From contig SRSI01000030.1 in NCBI GenBank assembly GCA_005656395.1, forward strand, positions 124,001-188,000: 64,000 bases of DNA, given 5' to 3'. Below the pieces are notes generated by a model. It was not told the origin of the DNA and searched no databases. It saw only the letters and a list, made by a program, of their open reading frames with translations. The position numbers were made by a program, and so were the translations under genes. The stretch's first letter is position 1; each line of letters begins with the position of its first letter. This document shows, piece by piece, positions 1-11,042 of the stretch. Origin of the DNA: Strongyloides papillosus. Its lineage: Eukaryota; Nematoda; Chromadorea; Rhabditida; Strongyloididae.

Positions 1-1767
1 ACATACACACGGACATTCTTGGACATCTTTTACTCTATTGAAATTTGGTAATGCAAAACTTTCACATGTAAAATTATATCTCCAAGTTCAACTTTTCCTT
101 ACAATTACACAATATTTACTTTTTAATACTCTGAATACATTTTCGAATTTAAAATTAAATATTTAAAATGTAAATTAATTTGGTGAAAATGTCAAGTAAC
201 TTGATAACTATATCTTTCTACTCTTTTTTCTAATCCATTATTTGTTAAAAAAAAGTTAAAGAATGTAAATTAAAAAAAAGTAATAGCAGTAGTAGCCCTA
301 ATAATTTATTATCATAAAAATACGATAAGAAAAAATATAACCTGAAATATTATCATATATTTATCATCCTATAATTCATTAGGGAACTATAGTGGTATTT
401 TATGTTTAAACTTCAATAAATTAATATATATAAAATAACAGTGTATATATAATCTACTCTTTTTTGAAAGTATTATTATAGCAATTAAATATTAATCATA
501 AATTATCACATCTGTTTTTAATTTTTATGTATACAATATATGATACATAAATTTATTGAAAGTAAAAATTCAAAAGTGTTTTTTAAAAAAACAATATTTT
601 TTTTATTTTTGAGTGAAAAATGTAAATGTTATTATTATAGAAGTATTTTGTCCTTAAAAGGGAAGTAACTTATAATGTTTCTTGAATTTCTCTCTTTTTT
701 ATCCTAATAGTTTTTTTTTTATAATTCAATTAATAACTGGAAACAATGAAAAAATTATAATGCTAAGAAACTTCTTAATAAAAATGTATAAAATTAGTTG
801 TAATATTAAAATAGTTCTCAAAAATAAACTTTTAGAGTAAAAAATTATCATTATCAGTACACAAACATAATTATACATACATCTTCTCATGAAAACATTT
901 CCTAATACAAACATAGTAGAAAGTTTAATAATACACAAATTTTAGGTACATTACATAAAGAGTGTAAATTTTTAAGAAACTTTTTCAGAACTACATATAA
1001 ATAAATTTTTACCATTCAAGAAGAGATAGATATAATATAAGATACTTAAACAAGGATAATTAAAATTTACAAATATCCTTCTCTCTAACTTTTTTTCACA
1101 TCTCCTCCTATCATTTTCACTCCTTTAAAAATAGGCAAAAAAAAAGTTAAAAAAATGAAGATTATTAAATCAAAAGAAAATTATTTTTTAAAACTATAAA
1201 CATTAACAAAATTTAATTTAACATTTCCTTTGTTTAAAATAACAGAAGAAATATAATCAAAATTAAATCATCTAAACATCTTTTTTTTAGTTATTTTTAT
1301 TCTAAATTTTTCTTTAAAATAATAATGATAAAAAAAGACGGTAAACATATATGTAAAGATAATAGATATGTATTCTTAATCAGACAAATAGAAACTACAA
1401 TATAGTTCGCCTTGATAATAAAAAAAATATTTCCTTGACTACAATTTATATAAAATTATTTATGTAAAAAAGAAGAGAAAGAAAGGATTCTCTCGTTGTT
1501 TTTTTGAATTTCAAAAGGACATGACAAAGAAGTACATACAAAGCACGTTTTCCATTACCGATACTCTACAAATTTAATATGAAAGGAAAGATATTTAATC
1601 CTTTTGGTTGAAAAAATTTAATCCCAGAAGCTAAACATGATATTTACATTCTCTCTTCTTGATTTCTATTTGAAATTCTTTTCCAATTCAAAAAAAGGTT
1701 TTATATACTCTATGTGATTAGTTAACAATATAAAACATTACAAATATATTATATTTTTAAAAGTCAA
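1..1767. other. AT-rich non-coding left flank
   Basis: No convincing coding region is seen on either strand; the only open stretch is a low-complexity Phe/Ile/Tyr run without homology. The right-hand part lies 3' of the minus-strand thioredoxin gene and must hold its 3' UTR. The rest is A/T homopolymer-rich sequence with no repeat or RNA gene that I can recognise. Confidence 0.6.
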
Positions 1768-2207
1768 TTATTCATCATCGAAGAAGAAGTCATTAAGGAG
1801 AACCATATTTTGAAGTTGCTCTTCAACTAAACTCTTCCCTTTAACTCCAATTTCAATTAATGTTGGAATGCACTTAACTTTAAATTCTTCATCAGTCCTA
1901 AAAGGATTTTCCTTATCCTTCCAGTAGTCACGTCCACCTACATAACACGTAATGAAAGTTACGTTTTCTCTATCCTTTAAACCAGTTTGGATAGCCTCAT
2001 CAACTATAGGTTCAGCTGAAATGTGTAAAGAAATATTTAAAAAAAACAGCTGCAAATTTCCATACCTGCAACACAATCTGGACACCAGGAAACGCCATCC
2101 TCGTTCTTTGATCCGGTAAATAAGACAATTATACGTTTACCTGAATTAGACTTAATAGCATCCTTCAACTCATCATATCCATTGACAACTATACTGCTAA
2201 AAGTCAT
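1768..2207 (-). CDS. TXNDC17: Thioredoxin domain-containing protein 17-like (TRP14 family)
   Basis: Two exons, 2066..2207 and 1768..2015, joined across a 50-bp intron (donor GTATGG, acceptor TTTCAG, phase 1) give 129 residues, the normal size of this cytosolic thioredoxin-like disulfide reductase. The family hallmark WCPDC lies near residues 41-45, preceded by the FTGSK strand and followed by AEP, then by YWKD and the cis-proline CIPTL segment. The family is known to reduce small disulfide substrates rather than classical thioredoxin clients. The start was chosen at the ATG at 2207 because a polypyrimidine tract plus TTTAG (AG at 2218-2219) lies 10 bp upstream. This is a likely spliced-leader or 5'-UTR acceptor, and it leaves the upstream in-frame Met outside the mRNA. 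The gene is transcribed away from the polo kinase gene. Confidence 0.9.
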
Positions 2208-3262
2208 ACTTCCAAATCTAAAGAAAAAAAACTTCATACATGATTAACTTAATAATATGCCACATCTACACAAACAATATAAACAAACTGATGTCATAAT
2301 AAAATGTACCAATCTCACTCTGCTATCTTGCAAAAAAAAACTAACCTAATGATATAATAATATATCTTATCAAAGTAAATTCTTAAAAAAAGTGTACTTA
2401 TCAAAAATGTCAATTTTATATATATTCTAGAACGACATCATCGTAGGATTATACACAATACTTTTTAATAAATATTTATATATCAAAACTTTTATTTAAA
2501 TGTACATCAAAATTTTAAATAGACATCTATAATGTATTGAAGATAAAAAAGTATATCATTTGTATATTTATTGGGAAAAAAGGGAAGTGGCGTGAATGAT
2601 GTGTAAACTTTTATCATAGTATCTTTTACCATATTTTATCATTATGATCTGATCAATTAAATTAGTAAGTGAATTTGTTAAAATTAGAGAGAAAAAAGAT
2701 AAAAATAAATTGATCTTAGAGACATTTAAATAGTAAAGAGAGGAGAATGAGACAAATTTGAAAAAATAACCTTTTTGTAGTCAAATTTAATCTGAGTATA
2801 GTAGTATCTAAAGACAAAAATACCAACAAAATGTTTTTTGTTACAAATAACCCACTAAAAATTGTATACACCTCTCCTCAACGTCAACATAAAGAGAATC
2901 ATCAAGGCAAGTAGCACTTTTTTATAGAAATTTAAATACAATAATGAAATGAGATACATTAGGGAGGGAAATAGGTTAAGAAGAAGATGAATGCACCATT
3001 GTGTTTTGTCTCAACAGGCTACAGTGATTCACATACCCCCTATAAACACAACTCCAAAGTTGCCTGGTTATTTATGCGGGAAACTTGATTGTTTTGGAAT
3101 AGCGTGATTAAAAGGTCTTAATGCGGCATTCAATCCTACGATAGCATTTTAGATTGAATTTTAACCAAATTTTGCATTGTCATCATTCTTATTTTTCATA
3201 TTATTTCACTCGGATTTTTTTAGTATTTATTTTTTATATTATTTTAGAGACTAAAAAGTACT
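2208..3262. promoter_or_regulatory. Divergent promoter region between thioredoxin and polo kinase
   Basis: About 1 kb between two divergently transcribed genes, with no ORF support. It contains the island GCGGGAAA at 3076-3083, a perfect match to the E2F-type consensus on one strand and conspicuous in AT-rich DNA. A TTTTAG acceptor ends at 3247, 15 bp before the kinase ATG, as expected for spliced-leader addition. A single TTCTAGAA palindrome at 2425-2432 resembles one heat-shock element unit but is isolated. Confidence 0.45.
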
Positions 3263-5127
3263 ATGTCAGATAGACGTGGGGTGCAAAAAGAGGTACCTTC
3301 AAAAATTGTCGATCGGAAGAATGGGAAAATTTACAATCGTGGTATTTATTTAGGGAGAGGTGGTTTTGCGAGATGCTATGAATTTATTGATAGTAACTCG
3401 GGAGAGACTGTTGCTGGAAAGGTTGTTGCAAAAACACTACTAACAAAAAGGCACCAGAAAGATAAGGTATTTTTATTGGTTATCTTTCTTATCATCCTTA
3501 ATTCTCACATATTTTAGATGACACAAGAAATAGAGATCCAAAAATCGTTAAGCCATGAGAATGTTGTAAAGATGTACGATTACTTTGAAGACAGTGATAA
3601 TGTCTATGTGTTGTTGGAGCTCTGTCCGAGAAGATCACTTATGGAGCTCCACAAACGTCGTAAGGCTGTCACTGAACCAGAAGCTCGTTATTTTACAAAA
3701 CAAATTGTCAATGGGCTCATCTACTTACATGGTAGGAACATCATCCACCGTGACTTGAAGCTTGGTAATCTCTTCTTGAGTGAGTTGATGGATGTCAAAA
3801 TAGGAGACTTTGGTTTGGCAACAGTTGTCGAGACAGATGGAGAAAGGAAGAAAACATTATGCGGTACTCCAAATTACATTGCGCCGGAGATGCTGGATAA
3901 ACGTGGACACAGTTTTGAAGTAGACATCTGGGCTGTGGGATGTATTCTTTACACACTCCTCGTCGGTAAACCACCATTCGAGACGTTAACACTAAAAGAT
4001 ACCTATGATCGTATCAAGTCAAATAATTACACAGTCCCGTCGATTGTTTCATCAGAAGCTAAACACCTAATAAGATACTTACTTCATTCTGATCCAGCCC
4101 AACGTCCACATGCCACAGAGATCTTCAAATACAACTTCTTTAACGGATTTGTACCCCCACGTTTACCAACATCATGTCTTACAATGGCTCCTAAATTCTG
4201 TAACTCACCAGCAAGACAAGAAATCAGGACAACAGCTAGTAGTCAACAAAATATTCCACCAAGAGTTGTACTAGGTCCAAAGAATCACCAAACACCACCA
4301 ATTCCAAGAGAACGTGATGATTGGTACCTAGGAGAGTTAAGTAATCAACTTCAGACGTTACTTAACAGTAAAATACAGGAAATAAGTTTAAATGAGATGG
4401 ATGAAGCACTTCACCCGGCATCAACACCAGTGTTCTTTATATCAAAATGGGTAGATTACTCAGATAAGTATGGACTTGGTTATCAACTCTCAGATAATTC
4501 TGTTGGTGTATTATTTAATGACTCAACCAAATTAGTTTTGGATGCCGCAGGGGAACAGATACAATATTGTGAACGTAATAACTCAGAACACTATTTCACT
4601 ATGTCAGATTTTCCACCAAGTTTGGAGAAAAAAGTAACACTTTTGAAGTACTTCAGAAGGTACATGCGTGATCATTTGGTACGTGCTGTTGCTACAGTCC
4701 CAAGGGAAGGAGATGAATTGGCTCGTCTACCTGTCTTAAGGACTTGGTTTAGAACTAAGGCTGCTATTGTTCTTCACCTAACAAACGGTACATTGCAAAT
4801 AAATTTCTTTTCTGTAAGTTTACAATATTAACTCTGTTTCTAATGCTTGTTGTTTTCTTTTTCTAGGATCATGTAAAATTGATTGTCTGTCCACATATGG
4901 GTGCTGTATCTTTCATCGATCCTGAAAAGAACCTAAGAACATATAAATTTGAATTCCTTCCTAACGTTGGATGTGAACCACAGATCCTCCGTAAGATTCA
5001 ATACACCAAACATATCGTAGATAGGATGTTAAATCCATGTCAATCTCTTAGCGGAAACAATAGAGTAGACTACACTGCCATTGAAGCTGCCCATGCTCCT
5101 GATGTCAGGACATATAGACATGTATAG
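3263..5127 (+). CDS. plk-1: Polo-like kinase 1
   Basis: Three exons (3263..3466, 3518..4813, 4867..5127), introns of 51 and 53 bp, both phase 0, encode 586 residues, close to the family norm. The Ser/Thr kinase domain shows the glycine loop GRGGFA (31-36), the ATP-anchoring Lys53, the catalytic HRDLK (Asp147), DFG (165-167), an activating Thr181 in the T-loop and APE (190-192). The C-terminal half carries both polo boxes. PB1 begins at Trp379 in [14 protein letters not shown], and the PB2 His-x-Lys phosphopeptide pincer is intact at DHVKL in the first codons of exon 3. Known role: mitotic entry, centrosome maturation, spindle and cytokinesis, recruited to phosphoprimed partners through the polo-box domain. 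A candidate E2F-like site lies about 180 bp upstream. A polyadenylation signal AATAAA is at 5327-5332. Confidence 0.97.
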
Positions 5128-5557
5128 TAAATCATTACGAAAAAAGTCTACTGGTAGATTTGATTTTTATAATAACTAACATGACTAAAATTAGAAATTT
5201 CGGTCTTGATTAGGAAAAAAGTCATATTTTACTTTATTCAGATTGTGATTATCTTTTTTTAATATAAGTAGTACAGCTCTTTTTTTATTGTATGAAGACA
5301 TCTAATTTTTTTAACTTTTCTACCACAATAAAACATTAATTCTATTACATCTTTTCTTGAATGTTTTACTAGGTTGCATTCTTGAAATTTATGAATTTAA
5401 TGTTTATCTTGTTTTTGAAATTCTCTTATCACTTGTGGTTTTCCATGTGACACATGGTCTATAGCATTGGAATGTACTGATATATGAGTAGATATTAATT
5501 TATCAGTAAGTTTATTAATCTTAACACTATTATACAACAAATATATACAACTAAAAA
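5128..5557. other. Convergent 3' UTR region
   Basis: Space between the converging kinase and YEATS genes. AATAAA at 5327-5332 fits the kinase polyadenylation signal. No ORF or RNA gene is seen. Confidence 0.5.
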
Positions 5558-6302
5558 TTATTTAGATTCCTCTTCATTACCCTCCTGCTTTACCCTTGAA
5601 TCCAAAATACTTTGCAATTCCTTTGACTTCGTCTTTAAAAGCTCCTGTCCGTCAACTATACTCTTCTTCAAATCTTCAATTTCCCTCTGTATAATTTCTC
5701 TAGCCTTAGCTATTTGATTCAATTGTATCCTCCTACTATACTCAAAATTAGTTTTAAATTGAACATTATTAGGTTCATTTTTTTTAATTGCATCCATTAA
5801 ACAACGCTCCATTAATTTCGATGGTTCCTTAAATATTAACTCATCATAGTGTTCCGCAACAACAGTTCCATCATCTCCCACGAAAGTTGCACCATCCTCT
5901 TTAATTCTAACATAATGATATAGCGTTATTGGTTTTTCGGTTGAGTCAACGAAGAATATTTTTATCATTACCTCTGACTCAGCCCAACACGTCTCATGAA
6001 TCTGGTATGGAGGATTTTCAATAACTAAATAATTATACAAACATTTTTCATTTATTTTACCCTCAAATAAAGTTACCTATAACATTATTCTCATAACTCT
6101 CATGCAATTTAAACTGAACCTTCTTAACATACTTAGAAATATCTTCATTCAAGTATGGTTTAACAAATATCATCCATTCATGGGTACGAGCTTTACCACT
6201 AGCATCAGTAATGGGTACATCTAAAGCTTTCGATATATTACCAATAATAATTGGTTTAATTATCCTTTTATCTTTTTTAATATCCTTCCTATTATCTTCC
6301 AT
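5558..6302 (-). CDS. YEATS4: GAS41/YEATS4-like YEATS-domain protein
   Basis: Exons 6077..6302 and 5558..6024 are joined over a 52-bp intron (GTAACT...ATTTAG, phase 1) to give 230 residues, matching the family length. The YEATS domain (about 14-150) shows [29 protein letters not shown], a [10 protein letters not shown] strand, [15 protein letters not shown] and YDELIF. The C-terminal 55-60 residues form the coiled coil typical of GAS41. Known role: acetyl/acyl-lysine histone reader shared by the TIP60/NuA4 and SRCAP/SWR1 complexes, acting in the nucleus on H2A.Z deposition. The His-x-Ser-Tyr (67-70) and Trp89 reader residues are kept. The position three residues after the Trp, Phe in vertebrate GAS41 as I recall it, is Ser92 here. 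Confidence 0.92.
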
Positions 6303-7422
6303 TTTTTCAAGTATCTCTAGATTAACAATATTTGGGAATAATTATTTAGGAGGAAAATCTAATATAAAATATTAAATTGGAGCTGGGAGATGCATAATAC
6401 CATTATTGAAAAACAAATGTAGATACTGGGTGGAAAATGTTTAAGTACAGAAAATGAGTGTAATTTCTTATCATTGAGTTTAAATTGTGTGGTTTGTTCT
6501 TTGGAGGGGGAGTAAATAATTAGAGGAGCAGTATTTAAAAGGAATTTCTTTACTATATAAATCTAGAAAATGTAGATTACAGGAAAAACTTCTTAAAACT
6601 TTGAAGAAATTTTCGTTGAAGGAAGATGTTGCTTATAAATAAAGAAAAGACAACTGTTATCTATGATGTAATTGTGGTCTTTGAAACTTGTGAAATTAAA
6701 CTACTTTGAATATGTTTATAAAGGGTTGATTATAAATGTTTCTTATGTAAAGTAGTTGTCAATTAAAATTTGATAAGCAATAATTATATTAGAAGGATCA
6801 AAAACTGTTGAAACTCATCTTACTTTCTTTCAGTTAAGTGTACAGTAGTTGATATAGTATAAATTTATGTCTATTCTAAATTACTACCCCGAAATGTATA
6901 AATAAATAAGAACGCTTTAGGGTATTAATTACATCCTGCAGTGTAGTTAGATCCGGTTCTAACATCTGAATCTTTTAATATCTCCCGAATATGGAAGTAA
7001 TACTTGAAGCTCTTATAATTTCCTCGACCTAATTTTTGACTCTTCAAGCCTTAATAATTTAATTTCTTGGGAACTCGAACAGCAGAATCCAACATCTCTA
7101 CCTTATAACATCCAGATCCAACCTTTAAACCTTTGAACATCTTGAATCCTACTATAGTATAAAGTTAAAATGACTTCCAATCAAGTACCCAAGCAGGTAG
7201 CAATTATATATTTAATTCTTATCAAATCATTTTTCTATATTAATTAATTTAAGCTTTTTACCAAAAATTTAGCTCTTAAAACGATGACATAAACAGACGA
7301 TTAACTGTAGTTCCTACACTTAATAATTTTTTCATATTTTGAAATTTCAAAAAATACTTCTGAAAAGAAGTTGCTTCATCAATTGACATAATTTAAGAAC
7401 TTTCTTTCTTGTGATAACCATA
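6303..7422. promoter_or_regulatory. Divergent promoter region between YEATS and CUT genes
   Basis: About 1.1 kb with no supported ORF. A TATA-like TATAAATA occurs near 6897. The stretch 6925-7200 is less A/T-homopolymeric than its surroundings and ends in a short ATG-led segment at 7170-7196 followed by a GTAGCA donor-like site. It could be a 5' exon, but no acceptor I can find joins it in frame to the CUT gene. Confidence 0.35.
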
Positions 7423-8739
7423 ATGGGATTCGAAGTGAAATACATATCATCTGGAGATGTTCCTGATCCTTGTGATGTACCTGGAGATCAAGTTGATGCA
7501 GCCACGGATGAAGAGGTATGTCCTCCGAAATCGGAATGTAAAGGGCCTTCTCCTAATATTTCTGGACCTTTTAATGAGACCAACAAGTCAAAGAATCCTT
7601 TTCAAAGGAATGGCTCACATTATTTTGAAAAAAGTGGGAGGCCAATTTATTTACAGTCTCATTTTTGTCATCCTCCAACTTTTTGGGCTGCAAATTATAT
7701 AAATGCACCTCGACCAAACTTGGATCATCCACAAATACAAAATTGTTATAGTAATTTACATCATCCCCCATTACACTACAATTTTCCTTCAAATACCAAT
7801 AACAAATATCAAAGAAGAACAGAGTATGGAAAAATAAATTATGATTATGGAGAGCCTGGTAATAATACAATGACAAATGATAAGCCAATAACAAGATGTT
7901 GTTGTTGTGGAAGGAATCGAGTATATGATGGGGATTCTGAGATTCAGAAGGGATCTTGTAATGTGAATAATATCCTTCAGGAACATCGGGTCGTACAGTA
8001 TAATCGGAGGGAATTTGTAGTACCACAAAGAAATTTGTATGGAATTCATGAGGTTGCTAGAGAACGTGTAATCAGACATGTTAGTGGAAATAGAATTACT
8101 CGTCCAATGGAACCTCTGCCTTCAGACATGGGAATGTGCAAATTAATTGAAGGATCTAATGAAGAATCACAACCTACTATTCTACCAATTGATTCAAGTA
8201 TCAACAACTCAGATAATTCTAGTACAACTCGAGTAGAAGAGTCAGTATCTCCATTACCAATAGATACCCTATTTTCTGTATCTGATGAGGGAAATGGAAA
8301 TAAATCTTCCAATAAGAGAATCAATACAAGCAAAAAAACTAAAAGAAAATTAAATAAAGATAACAATGATAGTGATGGAGATTCATGCTCTACCTCTGAT
8401 AGTTTACTAGATATTGACACAGAAAGTTTGTGTCGTTTTGTTTCTGAGGAACTAAAGAAACACTCAATTTCACAAGCAACCTTTGCAAGAAAAGTTTTAA
8501 ATAGAAGTCAAGGTACCTTGTCAGATATGTTAAGGAATCCAAAACCATGGAATCAACTTAAGACTGGAAGAGTAACATTTGTTAGAATGCATAGATGGTC
8601 ATGTCTTCCAGAGGATGTAAGAGCCCGTATACTTAATGAGGATTCAAGATTTACCCGTCCAGAGCGTAGGAGGAGAAGAAATAGACCAAAGATTAATGTT
8701 ACTGAAGATATTTTAACAAATGATGATAATAATGTTTAA
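7423..8739 (+). CDS. CUT-domain transcription factor lacking a homeodomain
   Basis: Single-exon ORF of 438 residues from the ATG at 7423; in-frame codons upstream have only a GTG start. Residues 1-320 are low-complexity Asn/Ser/Pro-rich, with a run of four Cys at 159-162. Residues about 328-408 form a CUT domain: helix ESLCRFVSEELKKHSI, then SQATFARKVLNRSQGTLSD, LRNPKPW and VTFVRMHRW, closest in style to ONECUT proteins. Known role of the fold: sequence-specific DNA binding, normally paired with a C-terminal homeodomain. Here a basic cluster (RRRRRNRPK) follows and the frame stops about 20 residues later; the next 240 bp contain no homeodomain helix 3 in any frame. Nuclear regulator is inferred; the target is unknown. 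Confidence 0.85.
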   Translation: MGFEVKYISSGDVPDPCDVPGDQVDAATDEEVCPPKSECKGPSPNISGPFNETNKSKNPFQRNGSHYFEKSGRPIYLQSHFCHPPTFWAANYINAPRPNLDHPQIQNCYSNLHHPPLHYNFPSNTNNKYQRRTEYGKINYDYGEPGNNTMTNDKPITRCCCCGRNRVYDGDSEIQKGSCNVNNILQEHRVVQYNRREFVVPQRNLYGIHEVARERVIRHVSGNRITRPMEPLPSDMGMCKLIEGSNEESQPTILPIDSSINNSDNSSTTRVEESVSPLPIDTLFSVSDEGNGNKSSNKRINTSKKTKRKLNKDNNDSDGDSCSTSDSLLDIDTESLCRFVSEELKKHSISQATFARKVLNRSQGTLSDMLRNPKPWNQLKTGRVTFVRMHRWSCLPEDVRARILNEDSRFTRPERRRRRNRPKINVTEDILTNDDNNV

Positions 8740-8978
8740 ATATTTTGTATTATAAGTTTAATATATCACTTTTCTCATGTGTGATATTGTATATAAATAA
8801 TATATGCGTGGTAGTAAAAGTTTATTATTCAATATTTGTTATATGTTAATGATTTTTAATTACTTTGCGATGTGATTAATGAGAGATTTTTTTTTGAGTA
8901 CATTTCATGCAATAAATAGAGAAATAATACACATAAAAAAATGATTAGAATGTTATTTAAAAAGATAACTATCTAGTT

Positions 8979-10106
8979 TTAGGTTGAACTCCGAAGTGGA
9001 CTTCTAAGTGGACTTTTAAGTGAACTTCCAAGTGGACTTTTAAGTGAACTTCCAAGTGAACTTCGAATTGATTCCCGAAGAGTTGATTTTCTTCTTACTA
9101 CATTAAGGGGGAACCCACGAGGTGTATTGGGAGTTGGATAAAAAAGATAGACAATATGTAACGAATTGCATGTTTCATGAACTGCAAAACCAACATATTC
9201 TACTTCTTTCCAAACAATAGCAGAAAAGTGTGCTGCTTTTCGAATTAATTCTTCGGTACTAAATCTATAAAATTCTTCTTCTTCATACCATCTTTTAATT
9301 AATAATGGAGCCATATGCGTGGAGATTTTAGTATAAACATCAAGATATTTGTTGGGAATATAGTTATTTCCTAGATCAAGAATATTTTTGAGATATTTTT
9401 CAGCTTTCGATGTAAGATCTGGATGTTGTTGTATTGGTTTTCCATTGTGCGCTATTCGATACATATTTATTTCAAAAACATACTAAAAAAAGTAAAATAG
9501 GAAAGCTTTAAGAAGGCTTACTCTCGTTTTCAGATACCCAAAATTATTCATAGAAAAACAATAATGTTTATAACAAGTTTTCCATATACTACGCCAAACT
9601 TTATCAGAAAAACTTCTTTTTCCAACTATCTTAAGAAGATCTTTTGGTTTTCCTTTGTTATGGTTAGGTTTATAACAACAAATATGCGACATCATTCTTT
9701 CTTTTCTTTTAGCATATGATTCAGCTTCTTCGAAACGGTGAAATTTTTTATGAAAGCATTTATAATAAACTTTTCCATAAACACAAAATTCATAAACTAT
9801 TACTTTACAACTTTTTGTATCAAAATGTTCTGCAATGCTTTCATAGTTATAATTCTTAGGATCTATTATTCTTGTATAGTGACTAATTTCTGCAACTTTT
9901 ACTAAATATAACTTTTGTGTTTTTACAGTTGGGTGATTTTTTTTAACTTGTTCTGCTACATCGTCTTTTGTTCTATATAATTCATTTCGATATGAGTAAC
10001 GAATCCCATCGTCTGTTCTAACTACCATGTAACCTGTAGCAAAATCATAAGTTGTACATTTTTGAATTATTATTGAACAAAATACAATGAATAATAATAA
10101 CTTCAT
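8979..10106 (-). CDS. A1: divergent SCP/TAPS protein with C-terminal tetrapeptide repeats
   Basis: Exons 9522..10106 and 8979..9482, intron 39 bp, 362 residues; the outlier of array A, separated from A2 by a wider 936-bp spacer. Signal peptide about 1-18. Exon 1 carries extra cysteines in the second module and a conserved IWKTC...CF segment. The CAP domain starts at YVFEINMYR and keeps WYEE and AHFSAIVW. After the normal CAP end the protein runs on for about 28 residues of SSLx/SPLx tetrapeptides, encoded by a 12-bp repeat. A secreted role is inferred; the ligand is unknown. Confidence 0.82.
8982..9062 (-). repeat. 12-bp coding minisatellite in A1 tail
   Basis: On the plus strand the units read AAGTGGACTTYT or AAGTGAACTTCC, about six tandem near-copies. 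Translated on the minus strand they give alternating SSLG, SSLK, SPLG, SPLR tetrapeptides up to the stop codon. Confidence 0.85.
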
Positions 10107-11042
10107 ATATGTAAATTTTAAAAATAGGATTCAAATACAAAAAAAAGCTTTTATATAATAAAAACGAATCCAGAGTGATTCACAAGTTTAAATAAATAAA
10201 TGTTGGTTATTTTGAATTTCATAAAATGTTTAAATTGATTTATTTACTTGGACAAATTAATAAGTTGAATTATCAAATAAATTTAGTTAGATAATTATAA
10301 TATCATATTGACATACCTTAATAATACACTTTTCTCAAGAAATTCTTTTTAGTTAATTAACTAATATTTGATTGTGAATTTTTTATAAATTTTTCACGTA
10401 TAATTTTTTATTTGATGTATTATTTGTATTGCATGCATTTTTGTCAGTAAATAAAATTATCTGCAAAATCATTATTTTTATTAAAGCTGAATTTTTTGTT
10501 CCTTTATCTTGTGTGATAATATTTTAGTTATCTTGTTTATTTGTACTATTAAAAAAATAATTAAAATAATTTAAATGCTTCCACATTCAATTTTTTTATA
10601 TATTGAACAGTAGAATTTCTATCATAGAATTATTTCCACGAATTACTTGAATTAATTGTTACGTCACTTATTGGACAGCACAATGGTCACTGGTATTAGC
10701 AGTCTTTCTTGAAATCTATTGTGATATGAAAACTTTCTAATTGGAGTCAATATACTTAAGGAGAACACAAAATCATAAGATCAACTAAATACCGGAAGAA
10801 TCTACAAGCAATAATGAAAACAATTCCATGCAACAAGTTTTATGTGTCATATCTTCATAATTTATACGAAATTTTTTGCCTTTAAAAGTTTTATTGTTCA
10901 ATATATATGATATTTAATAATTTTACAATGTGATTTTTGAAAATATTTTTTATACATTTCATATAATAAAAATAGGAATATAAATATATTTTGATGTTAA
11001 ATATATTTAAAAAAATTGTATTTAATAAAAAAATTAATTAAC
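10107..11042. other. A1-A2 spacer
   Basis: 936 bp, the longest spacer of array A without an insertion. It is AT-rich and holds the A1 promoter side and the A2 3' side. I see no remnant of another CAP exon in it. Confidence 0.45.

Noticed and set aside
726..938. 70-codon minus-strand ORF in the left flank
   Set aside because: Phe/Ile/Tyr-rich low complexity as expected from A/T runs; no splice or homology support.
2425..2432. TTCTAGAA upstream of the thioredoxin gene as a heat-shock element
   Set aside because: Single isolated palindrome over 200 bp from the start; likely chance.
7170..7196. Short ATG-led segment with GTAGCA donor as a 5' exon of the CUT gene
   Set aside because: No acceptor before 7423 joins it in frame, and the downstream ATG has a good open frame.
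7571..8420. Three minus-strand ORFs antisense to the CUT gene
   Set aside because: Shadow frames of the Asn/Ser-rich CUT coding sequence.
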